Shown here: positions 34,850 through 44,449 of the stretch, piece by piece
Layout: each line of letters starts with the position of its first letter
Numbering within the stretch: position 1 is the stretch's first letter
Assembly (NCBI GenBank): GCA_963800505.1
Contig: CAWDBL010000006.1
Location: 62,001 to 126,000 of the forward strand
Source of the DNA: Fodinibacter sp963800505
Lineage (GTDB): Bacteria; Actinomycetota; Actinomycetes; Actinomycetales; Dermatophilaceae
Direction: 5' to 3'
DNA: 64,000 bases
Program-made: the position numbers and the translations under genes
The notes under the pieces: model-generated
The model's input: the letters and a program-made list of their open reading frames with translations, nothing else
The model's database searches: none
Told to the model about the DNA's origin: nothing

Positions 34850-35317
34850 TCAGCGCACGACGTCGCCGGGGACGGTCTGGCCCGCCGCGGGCCGGGTGGC
34901 ACCGTCGGACGCGCCGGTGGGGCCGCCGGCAGGGGGATACGACGCGCCACCGGCAGCGCCGCCACTCGAAGCTGACGGGGCGCCCACGATGCCCTTCTCC
35001 CACGCCAGGAACGCCTCGGTCTCCTCGACCAGCCGGGTGGCCAACCAGCTGAGCACGAGCGCGTCATCGGCCAGACCGACGATGGGCAGCACCGCCTCGG
35101 GGATCAGGTCGAGCGGCGAGACGAGGTAGCCCGCGGCGGCCAGCATCATCAGCAGCCGGCCCTTGGACACCCCGACGTAGTCACCGTTGAACGTCGCCCG
35201 CACCATGCGGGGCACGGCGCCGGCCCGCTCTCCCATCGACGGGCCACCGGGGCGCACCGCCATCCGGACCGCACGGGCGACGGCGACGACCGACGCGAGG
35301 CGGGCGTTCCTTGACAT
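34850..35317 (-). CDS. DUF1232 (YkvA-type) small membrane-associated protein
   Basis: A 155-aa protein. The DUF1232 core is YLVSPLDLIPEAVLPIVGLADDALVLSW, the diagnostic 'SPIDLIPD' type motif, placed near residues 65-95. A Gly/Ala/Pro/Ser-rich tail of about 45 residues follows and is probably disordered. Function unknown. The ATG at 35317 is preceded by an AGGAGGAAAA ribosome binding site, which decides the start against a longer frame upstream. Confidence 0.85.
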   Translation of the reverse strand: MSRNARLASVVAVARAVRMAVRPGGPSMGERAGAVPRMVRATFNGDYVGVSKGRLLMMLAAAGYLVSPLDLIPEAVLPIVGLADDALVLSWLATRLVEETEAFLAWEKGIVGAPSASSGGAAGGASYPPAGGPTGASDGATRPAAGQTVPGDVVR

Positions 35318-35399
35318 GGGTTTTCCTCCTGGGCTGGGCTCGGGCGGCTGCGGCCCATTGTCCACGACGAACGACGAGTGGGCGCAGATTCCGGTTCCC

Positions 35400-36164
35400 T
35401 CAGGCGGACTCCACCTGCGCCGTGGAGCCGGGTGCGGACACCGCGGCCCGGGCCGGGGGGAACTCCCGCTTGGCGCTGACCGACACCCGGTGCTGCATGA
35501 ACCCGTCGAGCCCGGCACCGATGACGCCGCCGACGATCGGCACGATCTTGCCAAGCCGCACGAACATGTTCTTGCCGGCCGTCGCGAGCAGCCGGAAGCC
35601 GACGCCCTTCTGGATCACCATCATCGCCGGGCCGGGGAGCCGCTGGGCGGCGAGGTTGCTCAGGGTGCCGCCGGGCGACGCCATCCCCGCCTTCTTGAGC
35701 AGGTCGTCGGCCTCGGCTCCCACCAGCGTGAGCAGCACCGCGGTGCGGATCTCCTCCTGGCGCAGGTCGTAGCCGCGCACCTTGGCGATCGCGGCCGTCA
35801 TCCGGGTGGCGATGAGGTAGAAACCCAGGACGTTGGCCGGCAGGGCCACCGGCAGCGTGATGAAGCCACCGGCGCTGGTGACGAAGCCGGATGCCGCGCC
35901 GAGCCGCACGTGCTGGCGCACGATGGCGTCGACGGCCGCCTCGTGGTCGGGGTGGGAGGCCAGGGCGTCACCGGCGACCTTCTCGGCCGAGTGGAACCAG
36001 CCCTTGCCGTCGATGCCGAGGTCGAGGATGTTCTGCACCAGGCGGGTGGCCTGGTTGCCGAGCGCGCCCTCGTCCTTGGGGCCGGCCTCGGCCTGCTCCA
36101 GGGCACTGCGGACGTCCTTGACCGCCTGTCCTTCGCGGCTCCCACCGATGCCGAGCAATGCCAC
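35400..36164 (-). CDS. EcsC-family protein
   Basis: A 254-aa protein matching the EcsC family: central SAGGFITLPVALPANVLGFYLIATRMTAAIAKVRGYD and the later KIVPIVGGVIGAGLDG segment. These hydrophobic stretches suggest membrane association. EcsC lies beside an ABC transporter in Bacillus, but here no transporter is adjacent, so its role is unknown. Start at 36164 with a purine-rich AGGAGGACG upstream. It diverges from the polymerase-like gene across about 128 bp. Confidence 0.88.
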   Translation of the reverse strand: MALLGIGGSREGQAVKDVRSALEQAEAGPKDEGALGNQATRLVQNILDLGIDGKGWFHSAEKVAGDALASHPDHEAAVDAIVRQHVRLGAASGFVTSAGGFITLPVALPANVLGFYLIATRMTAAIAKVRGYDLRQEEIRTAVLLTLVGAEADDLLKKAGMASPGGTLSNLAAQRLPGPAMMVIQKGVGFRLLATAGKNMFVRLGKIVPIVGGVIGAGLDGFMQHRVSVSAKREFPPARAAVSAPGSTAQVESA

Positions 36165-36292
36165 GTCGTCCTCCTCGGACCGTTGACGGTGGCCCCTGCG
36201 GCCACGTGTCGTCTCGTCATCCTGCCACGTCGGGAGCGCGTTCCGACCGGGCGTGACCGACGGTGACGGACCGCCCGCCTACGCTGCTCGGC

Positions 36293-37993
36293 ATGATCCC
36301 CGGAGACGTCGCGGTGCTCGCGGTCACGCCTCCGGGAGCGGGCGAGCCCAGTGCCGCTCTCCTCCATGAGGGGCAGTGCCACACCGGCCCGTTGGCGCAG
36401 GTCACGCAGCTGGCGGCGCACCTCGAGGCGGCCGCTTCCCCACGATGGGTGTGGTGGTCGGCCGAGTCGGCGGCCACCGCCTTGGTGGATGCCGGGGTGC
36501 CGGTCGCGCGCGCCTGGGACGTCGCCGAGGCGCACCGCCTCCTGAACGGCGGGTGGAGCGCCACCGCCGGCCAGTGCTGGGCGGCGGCACACGGCATCCC
36601 CGTCGACGAGGTGCCCGCTCCCCCGACCGGCGACCTGTTCGAGTTCGCGGCGAACACCCCACCCACCGCGGCCGACTCGCTCATCGACGCGGCCGGGCAC
36701 CTGCGCGGCGACCACGAGGAGTGGCTGCGCGACGCCGCCCACCTACCCGCGTGGGCGCAGGCAGCGCTCGACACCGCGCACCTGCAGCACGACGCCGCCG
36801 TCGCGGGCTCGGTGCGCCTGGTGGGCACGGTGCTGTCCGAGTCGGCGGCCGCGGTGTTGTGCCTGGAGCTGCGCCGCGACGGGCTGCCCATCGACCGGGC
36901 GCGCACCGAGCAGCTGCTGGCCGACGCGGTCGGCCCCCGTCCCGCCACCGAGGCCGACGAGGTGGCCACCCGGCGGGCCCGCGACGCGCTGGTGCTGCGG
37001 CACGCGCCCGGCCGCGAGTCGACCGACCTGCGCAACCCGGCCCAGGTGCTCGAGCTGCTGCACGCCGTGGGCGTCGACGTGCCGAACACCCGCAAGTGGG
37101 TGCTCGAGCCCTACCGCACGGTGCACCCGCTGGTGGGGGCGCTCCTCGACTGGCGCCGCGACGAGCGCATCGCCACGACCTACGGCTACCGCTGGCTCGA
37201 CGCGCACGTCGGACCCGACGACCGGCTGCGCGGGCGCTGGACCGCGTGCGACGGCGCCGCCGGACGGATGACCGCCGAGAACGGGTTGCACAACCTGCCG
37301 GCCGTGCTGCGCCCTGGGGTCGCCGCGCACGAGGGCCACGTGTTCGTGCGCGCCGACCTCGGGCAGATCGAGCCGCGGGTGCTGGCGGTGGTGTCCGGCG
37401 ACCCGGCGTTCGCGGCTGCTACCCGGGCCGACGACCTCTATGCGCCGGTCGCGCACCGGCTGGGCGTCGAGCGTCCGGTGGCGAAGGTGGCGGTGCTGGC
37501 GGCGATGTACGGCCAACGCAGCGGCGCGGCCGGTGAGGCGCTCAAGGGGCTGGAGCGGGCCTACCCGGTGGCGATGGGCCTGCTCGAGCGGGCGGCGGCG
37601 GCCGGGCGGCGTGGGGAGCCGCTGCGCACGTACGGCGGGCGGCTGATCCCGACCGGCCGGTTCCTGGCTGCCAGCCCGGTCGGCGCCGACCTCGCGCTCG
37701 ATGCCGCGCGGGGCCGGTTCGCGCGCAACGCGATCATCCAGGGGGCGGCGGCCGAGCTGTTCAAGGCCTGGGCCGCCACGGTGCGGGCCACCACCCGTGA
37801 CCTGGGGGCACAGGTGGTGCTCTGCCTGCACGACGAGCTGCTGGTGCACGCTCCGGTCGAGCACGCCACCGAGGTGGCGGGCCGCGTCGACCGGGCGCTC
37901 GACGACGCCGCCCGGCGGTGGGCCGGGGGTGCCCCGGTGCGGTTCGTCGCCGACACCTCGGTCATCGCCCGGTGGTCCGACGCCAAGGGCTGA
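36293..37993 (+). CDS. Family A DNA polymerase-like protein (bifunctional 3'-5' exonuclease/polymerase type)
   Basis: A 566-aa stand-alone relative of the PolI Klenow fragment, lacking the 5'-nuclease domain. The polymerase half keeps motif A FVRADLGQIEPRVLAVVSGD, a motif B-like stretch VAKVAVLAAMYGQRSGAAGE, and motif C VVLCLHDELLVHAP with the catalytic His-Asp-Glu. The N-terminal exonuclease-like half looks diverged, with no clear DxE motif visible. The start is ATG 36293 or GTG 36263. It is a widespread extra actinobacterial PolA-like gene, and its role in repair is inferred. Confidence 0.88.
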   Translation: MIPGDVAVLAVTPPGAGEPSAALLHEGQCHTGPLAQVTQLAAHLEAAASPRWVWWSAESAATALVDAGVPVARAWDVAEAHRLLNGGWSATAGQCWAAAHGIPVDEVPAPPTGDLFEFAANTPPTAADSLIDAAGHLRGDHEEWLRDAAHLPAWAQAALDTAHLQHDAAVAGSVRLVGTVLSESAAAVLCLELRRDGLPIDRARTEQLLADAVGPRPATEADEVATRRARDALVLRHAPGRESTDLRNPAQVLELLHAVGVDVPNTRKWVLEPYRTVHPLVGALLDWRRDERIATTYGYRWLDAHVGPDDRLRGRWTACDGAAGRMTAENGLHNLPAVLRPGVAAHEGHVFVRADLGQIEPRVLAVVSGDPAFAAATRADDLYAPVAHRLGVERPVAKVAVLAAMYGQRSGAAGEALKGLERAYPVAMGLLERAAAAGRRGEPLRTYGGRLIPTGRFLAASPVGADLALDAARGRFARNAIIQGAAAELFKAWAATVRATTRDLGAQVVLCLHDELLVHAPVEHATEVAGRVDRALDDAARRWAGGAPVRFVADTSVIARWSDAKG

Positions 37994-38009
37994 CGCCGAG
38001 GAATGACGA

Positions 38010-38043
38010 CGCCCCCGCCCGGAGGTCATCCGGAGCGGGGGCG
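38010..38043. terminator. Bidirectional terminator between polymerase-like and PAC2 genes
   Basis: Arms cgcccccgc (38010-38018) and gcgggggcg (38035-38043), with an inner ccgga/tccgg pair, give a 14-bp stem with a short loop. It sits between convergent stop codons. Confidence 0.75.
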
Positions 38044-38054
38044 AGCGGTGTGCG

Positions 38055-38972
38055 TCAGGCCTGCTCGTCGTCGTTGACCGCGCGCAGGAAGTTCTCGAAG
38101 TCCTCGCCGAGCTCGTCGGCCGACGGGATCTGCGAGGCCTCGGTGGCCAGCAGGCTCGGCCGCTGGCGGCCCTCGAGGTAGGTGTCGTACTGCTGCTCCA
38201 GCGCCGTGACCACCGCGCCGGCCTCCTCGTTGCCGTCGACCTCGGCGGCAATGGCCTGCTGGTTCGCCCGCGCCCGGGTGACCAGGTCGTCGTTGGGCAG
38301 GTTCAGGCCGGTGACGTCGACGATCGCGTTGAGCGAGGCGAGGGCGCCCTCGGGCCACTCCGAGCCGGCGAGGTAGTGCGGCACGTGGATCGCGAAGCCG
38401 ACCGCGTCGTGGCCGGCCTCACCGAGGCGCAGCTCGAGCAGGGCGCCGATCGACCCGGGCACCTGCACGCGCCCGAACGGGGACTCGGAGTCGCCGATGA
38501 GGGACGTGTTGGTGGCGTGGGCCGTCATCCCGACCGGGCGGGTGTGCGGCACACCCATCGGGATGCCGTGCGTGTGCACCACCAGCGTGACGCCGAGCGT
38601 CACCACGAGCTCGCGGACCGCCTCGACGACGCGCTCCCACTGGAAGTCGGGCTCGGGGCCCGTGAGCAGGTAGTAGGTCTGGCCGTCGCGGTCGGTGAGG
38701 CGGTGCAGCAGCATCGACGGGTCGTCGTACTCCACCCACCGGTTCGTGTCGAAGATCATCGCCGGGCGGCGGCCGCGGTAGTCGAGCAGCTGGTCGACGT
38801 CGAAGGAGGCCACGACCTCGGGGTCGCCGGTCTCGAGGAGGTGACCACCGAGGACGGACTGGATCTGGCCGGCGTCGATGAAGGCGCCGAGGGCGACGAC
38901 CAGCACACCGGGGCGGAGCACGGTGAGGTCGGCGTCGGTCTCGAAGCGGTAGAGCGCTGAAGGGTTCTGCAC
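38055..38972 (-). CDS. PAC2-family protein
   Basis: A 305-aa member of the PAC2 (proteasome assembly chaperone-like) family, common in actinobacteria with proteasome-like systems but of unproven role there. Seen are VLVVALGAFIDAGQIQ, DYRGRRPAMIFD, the central GIPMGVPHTRPVGMTAHAT, and the acidic C-terminus SADELGEDFENFLRAVNDDE, a typical end of the family. GTG start at 38972 with AAAGGC upstream. It appears to be a single unit. Confidence 0.9.
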   Translation of the reverse strand: MQNPSALYRFETDADLTVLRPGVLVVALGAFIDAGQIQSVLGGHLLETGDPEVVASFDVDQLLDYRGRRPAMIFDTNRWVEYDDPSMLLHRLTDRDGQTYYLLTGPEPDFQWERVVEAVRELVVTLGVTLVVHTHGIPMGVPHTRPVGMTAHATNTSLIGDSESPFGRVQVPGSIGALLELRLGEAGHDAVGFAIHVPHYLAGSEWPEGALASLNAIVDVTGLNLPNDDLVTRARANQQAIAAEVDGNEEAGAVVTALEQQYDTYLEGRQRPSLLATEASQIPSADELGEDFENFLRAVNDDEQA

Positions 38973-39097
38973 GGCACAAGCCTTTCACGGGGGAGGCGCG
39001 TACCCCCTGAACGTCCGGGACGCCCCCTTGGATTCCCCCGTTCGACGGCCGTCCGGCTGACGGCTCTGCTCCACCCCGGCCCCCCTCCCCCGACTCC

Positions 39098-39156
39098 GTG
39101 CGACCTACCTGCGGTTTCTCGGCCGGGGACGGGGCAGAACCGCACCCAAGTCGCAC
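39098..39156. repeat. Interrupted inverted repeat downstream of hrpA
   Basis: In the 229-bp gap between hrpA and PAC2, two 7-bp blocks pair in order: gtgcgac (39098-39104) with gtcgcac (39150-39156), and tgcggtt (39110-39116) with aaccgca (39138-39144), separated on each side by 5 unpaired bases. It may terminate hrpA or regulate PAC2. Confidence 0.5.
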
Positions 39157-39201
39157 GAGGTCGGGCAATGTCGGCGGCCGCGCGGGGCGGTGACGGCCGG
39201 C

Positions 39202-42200
39202 TCACCTGCCGCTGTCCGCCACCACAGCGGCGATGGCGGACCGCACGCGCTTCTCGGAGACCGGCCCCGAGGTGCCGAGCGACTGGGCGAACAGGCTGAC
39301 CCGCAGCTCCTCGACCATCCAGCCGATGTCGGTGACGTCGGACGCCGCCCGCCGGCTGGGGGGCAGTGACTCGAGGAGGTCGGCGTAGGCGGACTCCACG
39401 GCATCCACCTGCTCCTGGAGCACGGCCTCGCGCGGGTTGGTGGCGGCCCGCTCGGCGCGGTGCTGCATGGCCAGCAGGTAGCGCCGCACGTCGCGCAGCC
39501 GGGCGACCCCGGTGGCCGCGACGAAGCCGGGTCGCACCAGGCTGTCCAGCTGCGCGCGCACGTCGGCGCGGGTGGCCGCCGTGCGCGCCGAGGCCGCGCC
39601 CCGCTCCAGCGCCTCGAGGGTGCGGCGCACCCGCGCCGCGAGGGCGAGCACCGGCTCGACCGCCTCGACGACCACCAGCACCCGGGTCGCCGCGTGGGCG
39701 CGCACGGCGGCGAGCGCGGCAGCATACGCCTCCTCGGTGCGCACCTCCCCCGGCACGTGCTCGGCGACGATGTCGTCGACGGCGGCGTCGAGGCAGTCCT
39801 GCAGCAGGGCCGGCACCGACCCGTGCGGGTTGTCGGCCAGGGCGAGCTTCTGGGCGTTGCTGAGCCGGGCGAGCACCCGCTTCCACGGCGCGGTCGTGTT
39901 GAGCAGGAGCAGGCGGCGCACCCCGCGGCGGTGCGCGGCCCGGGCGGCACCGCGGTCGGGCAGCACACGCAGCGCGACGCCGGTGCCCTCGTCGACCAGG
40001 GCCGGGTAGCCCTCGACGGTCAGGCCCCCCGCGCGTCCCTCGAAGGTCTCGGGCACGGTGCCGACCGACCACGTCGTCAGCCCGGTGCGCTCGAAGGAGG
40101 CACCGGCCTTGGCCATCCCGGCCCGCACCGCCCCACCTGCCGTGTCGCGGAGGGCGTCGAGGTCCTTCCCGCGGGCCACCACCCGCCCACCCGGGCCGTC
40201 GATGCTGAACGTGATGCGCAGGTGGTCGGGGACGCGCGAGAGGTCCCACTCCTCCGGCGGGATGCGGATGCCGGTGCGCTCGTGGAGCACCCGCGCCAGC
40301 TCGGCGGTCAAGGGGCCGCGGGCCGGGTCTGCGTCGGCCAGGGCGGCCATCGCGTGGTCGGGGGTCGGCACGAAGTGGCGGCGGGTGGCCTTGGGCAGCG
40401 ACTTCAGCAGGGCGATCGCGAGGTCGTCGCGCAGGCCGGGCACCTGCCAGTCGAAGCCGTCGGACGTCACCCGGTTGAGCACGGCCACCGGCACGTGGAC
40501 GGTGACGCCGTCGGCCGCGGCGCCCGGGGAGAACTGGTAGGTGACGTCGAGCTCGAGGTCCCCCTGCCGCCAGGTGCGCGGGTAGTCGGCCGCCGAGACC
40601 TGCTCGCCGGCTGCCGAGGTGAGGTCGTGCTCGGTGAGGGTGAGCAGGTCGGGGCGCCGGCGCCGCTCGCCCCGCCACCACCGGTCGAAGTGCCGCTCGG
40701 TGGGCACGTCGGGCGGGATGCGGGCGTCGTAGAACGCGAACAGCACCTCGTCGTCGACCACGATGTCGCGCCGTCGGGCCCGCTCCTCGAGGTCGGCGAC
40801 CCGGGCGAGGGTGGCGGCGTTGCGTCTCCAGAAGTCGTGCTGCGGCTGCCAGTCGCCCTCGACGAAGGCGGAGCGGATGAAGATCTCGCGGGCCGCCTCG
40901 GCGTCGATCCGGGCGAACTGGATCGTGCGGTCGGTGACGAGGGGAACCCCGTAGAGCGTGACCCGCTCGGTGGCGACGGCGGCGCCGGCGCGGCGGCTCC
41001 AGCGCGGTTCGCTGACGGTGCGGGCGACGACGTGGGCGCCGACCTCCTCGGCCCACTCGGGCTCGATGGCGGCGTTGACCCGCGCCCAGAGCCGGCTCGT
41101 CTCGACCAGCTCGGCGGCCATCACCAGGTCGGGCTGCTTGCGGAACAGCGCCGACCCGGGGCTGATCCCGAAGCGTGCACCGCGCGCCCCGGCATACTCG
41201 CGCTTGGCCTGGTCGCGGGCACCGACGTGCGACAGCAGCCCGGCGAGCAGCGCCTTGTGGATGGTGTCCCAGTCGGGCTCGGCGTCGCGGGCGGAGGTGG
41301 CGACGTCGGGGTCGATGCGCACGGAGCGGCACGCTGAGCGCAGCTGAGCGTGCAGGTCCTGCCACTCGCGGATCCGCAGGTAGTGCAGGTACTCGGCCTT
41401 GCACGTGCGGCGAAAAGCGCTGTGCGACAGTTCTTTCTGCCGCTCCTTGAGGTAGAGCCAGAGTGTGTGGAGGGTCGCGAAGTCGGACCGCTCGTCCTTG
41501 AACCGGGCGTGCGACTGGTCGGCCTGCGCCTCCTTGTCCACCGGTCGCTCGCGCGGGTCCTGGATGGACAGCGCCGCGACGATGATGAGCACCTCCCGGG
41601 TGCAGCCGAGCCGGCCGGCCTCGATGACCATCCGCCCCAGCCGCGGGTCGAGCGGCAGCCGGGCCAGGGTGCGACCGGATGCCGTGAGCCGGCGTCCGCG
41701 GCCGCGGTGCCGCCCGCGGCCGGGCTCGTCGGTGGCGAAGGCCCCGAGCTCCTCGAGCAGCCGCACCCCGTCGGCGACCTGCCGCTCATCGGGCGGGTCG
41801 ACGAAGGGGAAGCGCGCGACGTCACCGAGCCCGAGGGACGTCATCTGCAGGATGACCGCGGCGAGCGAGGTGCGTTGGATCTCCGGCTCGGTGAACTCGG
41901 GCCGGGCCTCGAAGTCCTCCTCGGAGTACAGCCGGATGCACACGCCGGGGGCCACCCGGCCGCACCGCCCGGCGCGCTGGGCCGCGCTGGCCCGGCTGAC
42001 CGGCTCGATCGGGAGGCGCTGCACCTTGGTGCGCTGGCTGTAGCGGGAGATGCGGGCGGTGCCGGTGTCGACCACGTAGCCGATGCCGGGGACGGTCAAG
42101 GAGGTCTCGGCGACGTTGGTGGCCAGGATGATCCGCCGGCCGCCGCCGCGGTGGAACACCCGGTGCTGCTCGGCGGCGGAGAGCCGGGCGAACAGCGGGA

Positions 42201-43047
42201 GCACCTCGGTGTTGGGCAGCTTCAGGGCGTTGAGGGCATCGGCGGCGTCGCGGATCTCGCGCTCCCCGGAGAAGAACGCCAGGATGTCGGTCGCCTCCGG
42301 GCTCGGCGGCGCCTCGGTCCACAGCTCCTCGACCGCCTCCACCACACCGGTCACCTGGTCGCGCTCGGCGACGACGTGACGCCCGTCGGGGTGCAGCTCG
42401 ACGAGCGGCCGGTAGCGCAGCTCGACCGGGTAGGTGCGCCCGGAGACCTCGATGACGGGCACCTCACGCACCACCTGGCCGCGTTCGTCGGTGGCGAAGT
42501 GCGTCGCGAACCGCACCGGGTCGATCGTCGCCGAGGTGACCACCACCTTCAGGTCCGGCCTGCGGGGCAGCAGCTGCTTGAGGTAGCCCAGGATGAAGTC
42601 GATGTTGAGCGACCGCTCGTGCGCCTCGTCGATGATGATCGTGTCGTAGCGCCGAAGGTCGCGGTCGCGCTGCATCTCGGCGAGCAGGATGCCGTCGGTC
42701 ATCACCTTCAGCCGGGTCGCGTCGCTGCTGTGGTCGGTGAACCGCACCTGATAGCCCACGAGCTCGCCGAGCTCGACCTGCATCTCCTCGGCGATCCGCT
42801 CGGCCACCGCCCGGGCTGCGATCCGTCTCGGCTGGGTGTGGCCGATCTGGCCGGCTCCCCCGCGACCGAGCTCGAGGCACATCTTGGGCAGCTGGGTCGT
42901 CTTGCCGGAGCCGGTCTCACCTGCGACGACGACCACCTGGTGGTCGCGCAGCGCCGCGAGGATGTCGTCACGGCGCTCGACGACGGGCAGGTGCTCGGGA
43001 TACCTCAGCCGGGCAGGGTCGACGACGTCGACGGGCTGGGCGGGCAT
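39202..43047 (-). CDS. hrpA: HrpA-type ATP-dependent RNA helicase (DEAH box)
   Basis: Large DEAH-box helicase. The 1281-aa product has Walker A VVAGETGSGKTTQLPK, TQPRRIAARAVAERIAEEM, the DEAH motif IIIDEAHERSLNIDF, TSATIDP, TNVAETSLTVPGIGYVVDTG and the QRAGRCGRVAPG motif VI, followed by HA2/OB-fold and the C-terminal DUF3418 region. Length is normal for HrpA. The ATG at 43047 is chosen because it precedes the conserved PARLRYPEHLPV start. Its physiological RNA target is unknown; E. coli HrpA acts on stalled ribosomes. Confidence 0.94.
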   Translation of the reverse strand: MPAQPVDVVDPARLRYPEHLPVVERRDDILAALRDHQVVVVAGETGSGKTTQLPKMCLELGRGGAGQIGHTQPRRIAARAVAERIAEEMQVELGELVGYQVRFTDHSSDATRLKVMTDGILLAEMQRDRDLRRYDTIIIDEAHERSLNIDFILGYLKQLLPRRPDLKVVVTSATIDPVRFATHFATDERGQVVREVPVIEVSGRTYPVELRYRPLVELHPDGRHVVAERDQVTGVVEAVEELWTEAPPSPEATDILAFFSGEREIRDAADALNALKLPNTEVLPLFARLSAAEQHRVFHRGGGRRIILATNVAETSLTVPGIGYVVDTGTARISRYSQRTKVQRLPIEPVSRASAAQRAGRCGRVAPGVCIRLYSEEDFEARPEFTEPEIQRTSLAAVILQMTSLGLGDVARFPFVDPPDERQVADGVRLLEELGAFATDEPGRGRHRGRGRRLTASGRTLARLPLDPRLGRMVIEAGRLGCTREVLIIVAALSIQDPRERPVDKEAQADQSHARFKDERSDFATLHTLWLYLKERQKELSHSAFRRTCKAEYLHYLRIREWQDLHAQLRSACRSVRIDPDVATSARDAEPDWDTIHKALLAGLLSHVGARDQAKREYAGARGARFGISPGSALFRKQPDLVMAAELVETSRLWARVNAAIEPEWAEEVGAHVVARTVSEPRWSRRAGAAVATERVTLYGVPLVTDRTIQFARIDAEAAREIFIRSAFVEGDWQPQHDFWRRNAATLARVADLEERARRRDIVVDDEVLFAFYDARIPPDVPTERHFDRWWRGERRRRPDLLTLTEHDLTSAAGEQVSAADYPRTWRQGDLELDVTYQFSPGAAADGVTVHVPVAVLNRVTSDGFDWQVPGLRDDLAIALLKSLPKATRRHFVPTPDHAMAALADADPARGPLTAELARVLHERTGIRIPPEEWDLSRVPDHLRITFSIDGPGGRVVARGKDLDALRDTAGGAVRAGMAKAGASFERTGLTTWSVGTVPETFEGRAGGLTVEGYPALVDEGTGVALRVLPDRGAARAAHRRGVRRLLLLNTTAPWKRVLARLSNAQKLALADNPHGSVPALLQDCLDAAVDDIVAEHVPGEVRTEEAYAAALAAVRAHAATRVLVVVEAVEPVLALAARVRRTLEALERGAASARTAATRADVRAQLDSLVRPGFVAATGVARLRDVRRYLLAMQHRAERAATNPREAVLQEQVDAVESAYADLLESLPPSRRAASDVTDIGWMVEELRVSLFAQSLGTSGPVSEKRVRSAIAAVVADSGR

Positions 43048-43077
43048 GGCGCCAAGGATAGGTCGGCCCGGTGCAGC

Positions 43078-43169
43078 CACCCGACCGGTTATCGGCTGGT
43101 ATTGCGGATGCAGCCATCCCCTCGGCCCACCCGGAGACGCCGTGAACCAGCACGGGCACCCGACCGGTT
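43078..43169. repeat. Direct repeat upstream of hrpA
   Basis: Two identical 13-mers, cacccgaccggtt, at 43078-43090 and 43157-43169, 79 bp apart, both followed by related bases. They lie just upstream of hrpA on the minus strand and could be an operator; chance is not excluded. Confidence 0.4.
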
Positions 43170-43237
43170 GTCCGCCGGCACCGCTCATCGGCGCCCAGGG
43201 CAACGTCCGACGCAGTGGGGCTGCGCTGCCCGCTCGT

Positions 43238-44449
43238 TCACCGCACATTCCCACCCCCCTCGGTGGGCTCGGTGCGGGGCTTGACGGTCTTTCTCGTCAC
43301 CTCGAGCGTGGTGCCGGCGGCGTACATCCGCTGCGCCTGCGGCCCGTTGGCCGTCGCCAGCCGCCAGTTGTCGAGGAAGGCCCGGTCGACCCGCTGACGG
43401 GCGGCCGTGTTGACCCCAAGAGCAGCCCGGCGCGCCCCGGACCTCAGCTGGGCCCTCATCGCTGGGATCGTCAGCCCAGCCCCGGCGCCCGCCACCGACC
43501 GTGGCGCCGGGCCACCGAGGAGCGAGCTGGCCGTGCCTCGCGCCGGGGGCACCCGGAACGACGCCCGCAGCGCGTCGCGCCGGGCCCGTGCATCGTGCAC
43601 GGCCCCGCGAGCCACTCGCTGCGCCGCGGTCAGCCGACCCGTGGACACGATGCCGTCGGCGGTGCGCCGCGCGCCGATGGTCGCACCGGTGCGCAGCGCC
43701 CCGCCCAGCGCGCCGGTGGCCGCGAGCCCGGCATCCGTGGCGAACTGCCTGGCATCGCCCTCTCCGTAGGCGACGAGCAGGGTGGCATCGGCGGCGACGG
43801 CAGCGGCATCGGCCACCGCGACGACCGGCTTCAGCTCGGGGACCACCGTGGCGACCTGGCCGAGGGCCGCCACGTCGTGCCCGGCAGTGCTCACCCCCAC
43901 GAGCACGCGGTAGGGCAGGTCGTCGGCGAGGCCGTCGACCGTCAGCGACCTCAGGACCGCCGCGCAGCGCGCGTCAGCCTCCCGGAACCGCTCGGCCGCC
44001 GCAGCGTGGCGCGCCCGCGCCAGCTGCTGCGCCTCCACCTGGTCGACCTGCAGGTGGCGCACGACGAGCAGGTCGGGGTCGTCCTCCCGCCGGCCGGCAG
44101 CGCACAGGGCCACCGCGCGGTCCTCGAGCACGGCATACGCGTGCTCCGCCTCGTCGAGGTCGAGCACCGCTGCTGACACGACGACCTGCGCCTCCGCCAT
44201 CGCGTTGGCAAGCGCCCGAAGCGGCGCCGCGGACCCACCGAGGCGGGCGGCGACGGCATCCAGCACGGGGGCGACCTCACGAAGCCGCGCCCCGAAGGCG
44301 TCACCGGCCGGGCCGTCCCAGGTGGCGCCGTCGCGCAGCCGGGCCAGCACCCCGGCGAGGGCGGCCAGCCGCTGGGCCGTGCCAGTGAGGCGGTCGGCCA
44401 GCAGCCGGACCGCGCCAGGGTCGCCGGCAAGGGGCGGCAGGCCGCTCAC
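43238..44449 (-). CDS. WXG-like large putative type VII secretion substrate, unknown C-terminus
   Basis: I recognise no catalytic domain. The 403-aa product starts at GTG 44449 inside a GTGA overlap with the small upstream gene. Residues 1-120 are helical and resemble WXG/ESX-type hairpins (LRDGATWDGPAGDAFGARL, W-x-G), followed by AYAVLED, a Y-x-x-x-E pattern like the type VII secretion signal. Residues 200-330 are Ala/Gly-rich and partly hydrophobic. The C-terminal 80 residues (AFLDNWRLATANGPQAQRMY) match no family I know. The neighbour has the same kind of signal, so the pair may be a secreted protein and its partner. No ESX machinery is visible in this window. Confidence 0.6.
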   Translation of the reverse strand: MSGLPPLAGDPGAVRLLADRLTGTAQRLAALAGVLARLRDGATWDGPAGDAFGARLREVAPVLDAVAARLGGSAAPLRALANAMAEAQVVVSAAVLDLDEAEHAYAVLEDRAVALCAAGRREDDPDLLVVRHLQVDQVEAQQLARARHAAAAERFREADARCAAVLRSLTVDGLADDLPYRVLVGVSTAGHDVAALGQVATVVPELKPVVAVADAAAVAADATLLVAYGEGDARQFATDAGLAATGALGGALRTGATIGARRTADGIVSTGRLTAAQRVARGAVHDARARRDALRASFRVPPARGTASSLLGGPAPRSVAGAGAGLTIPAMRAQLRSGARRAALGVNTAARQRVDRAFLDNWRLATANGPQAQRMYAAGTTLEVTRKTVKPRTEPTEGGGNVR

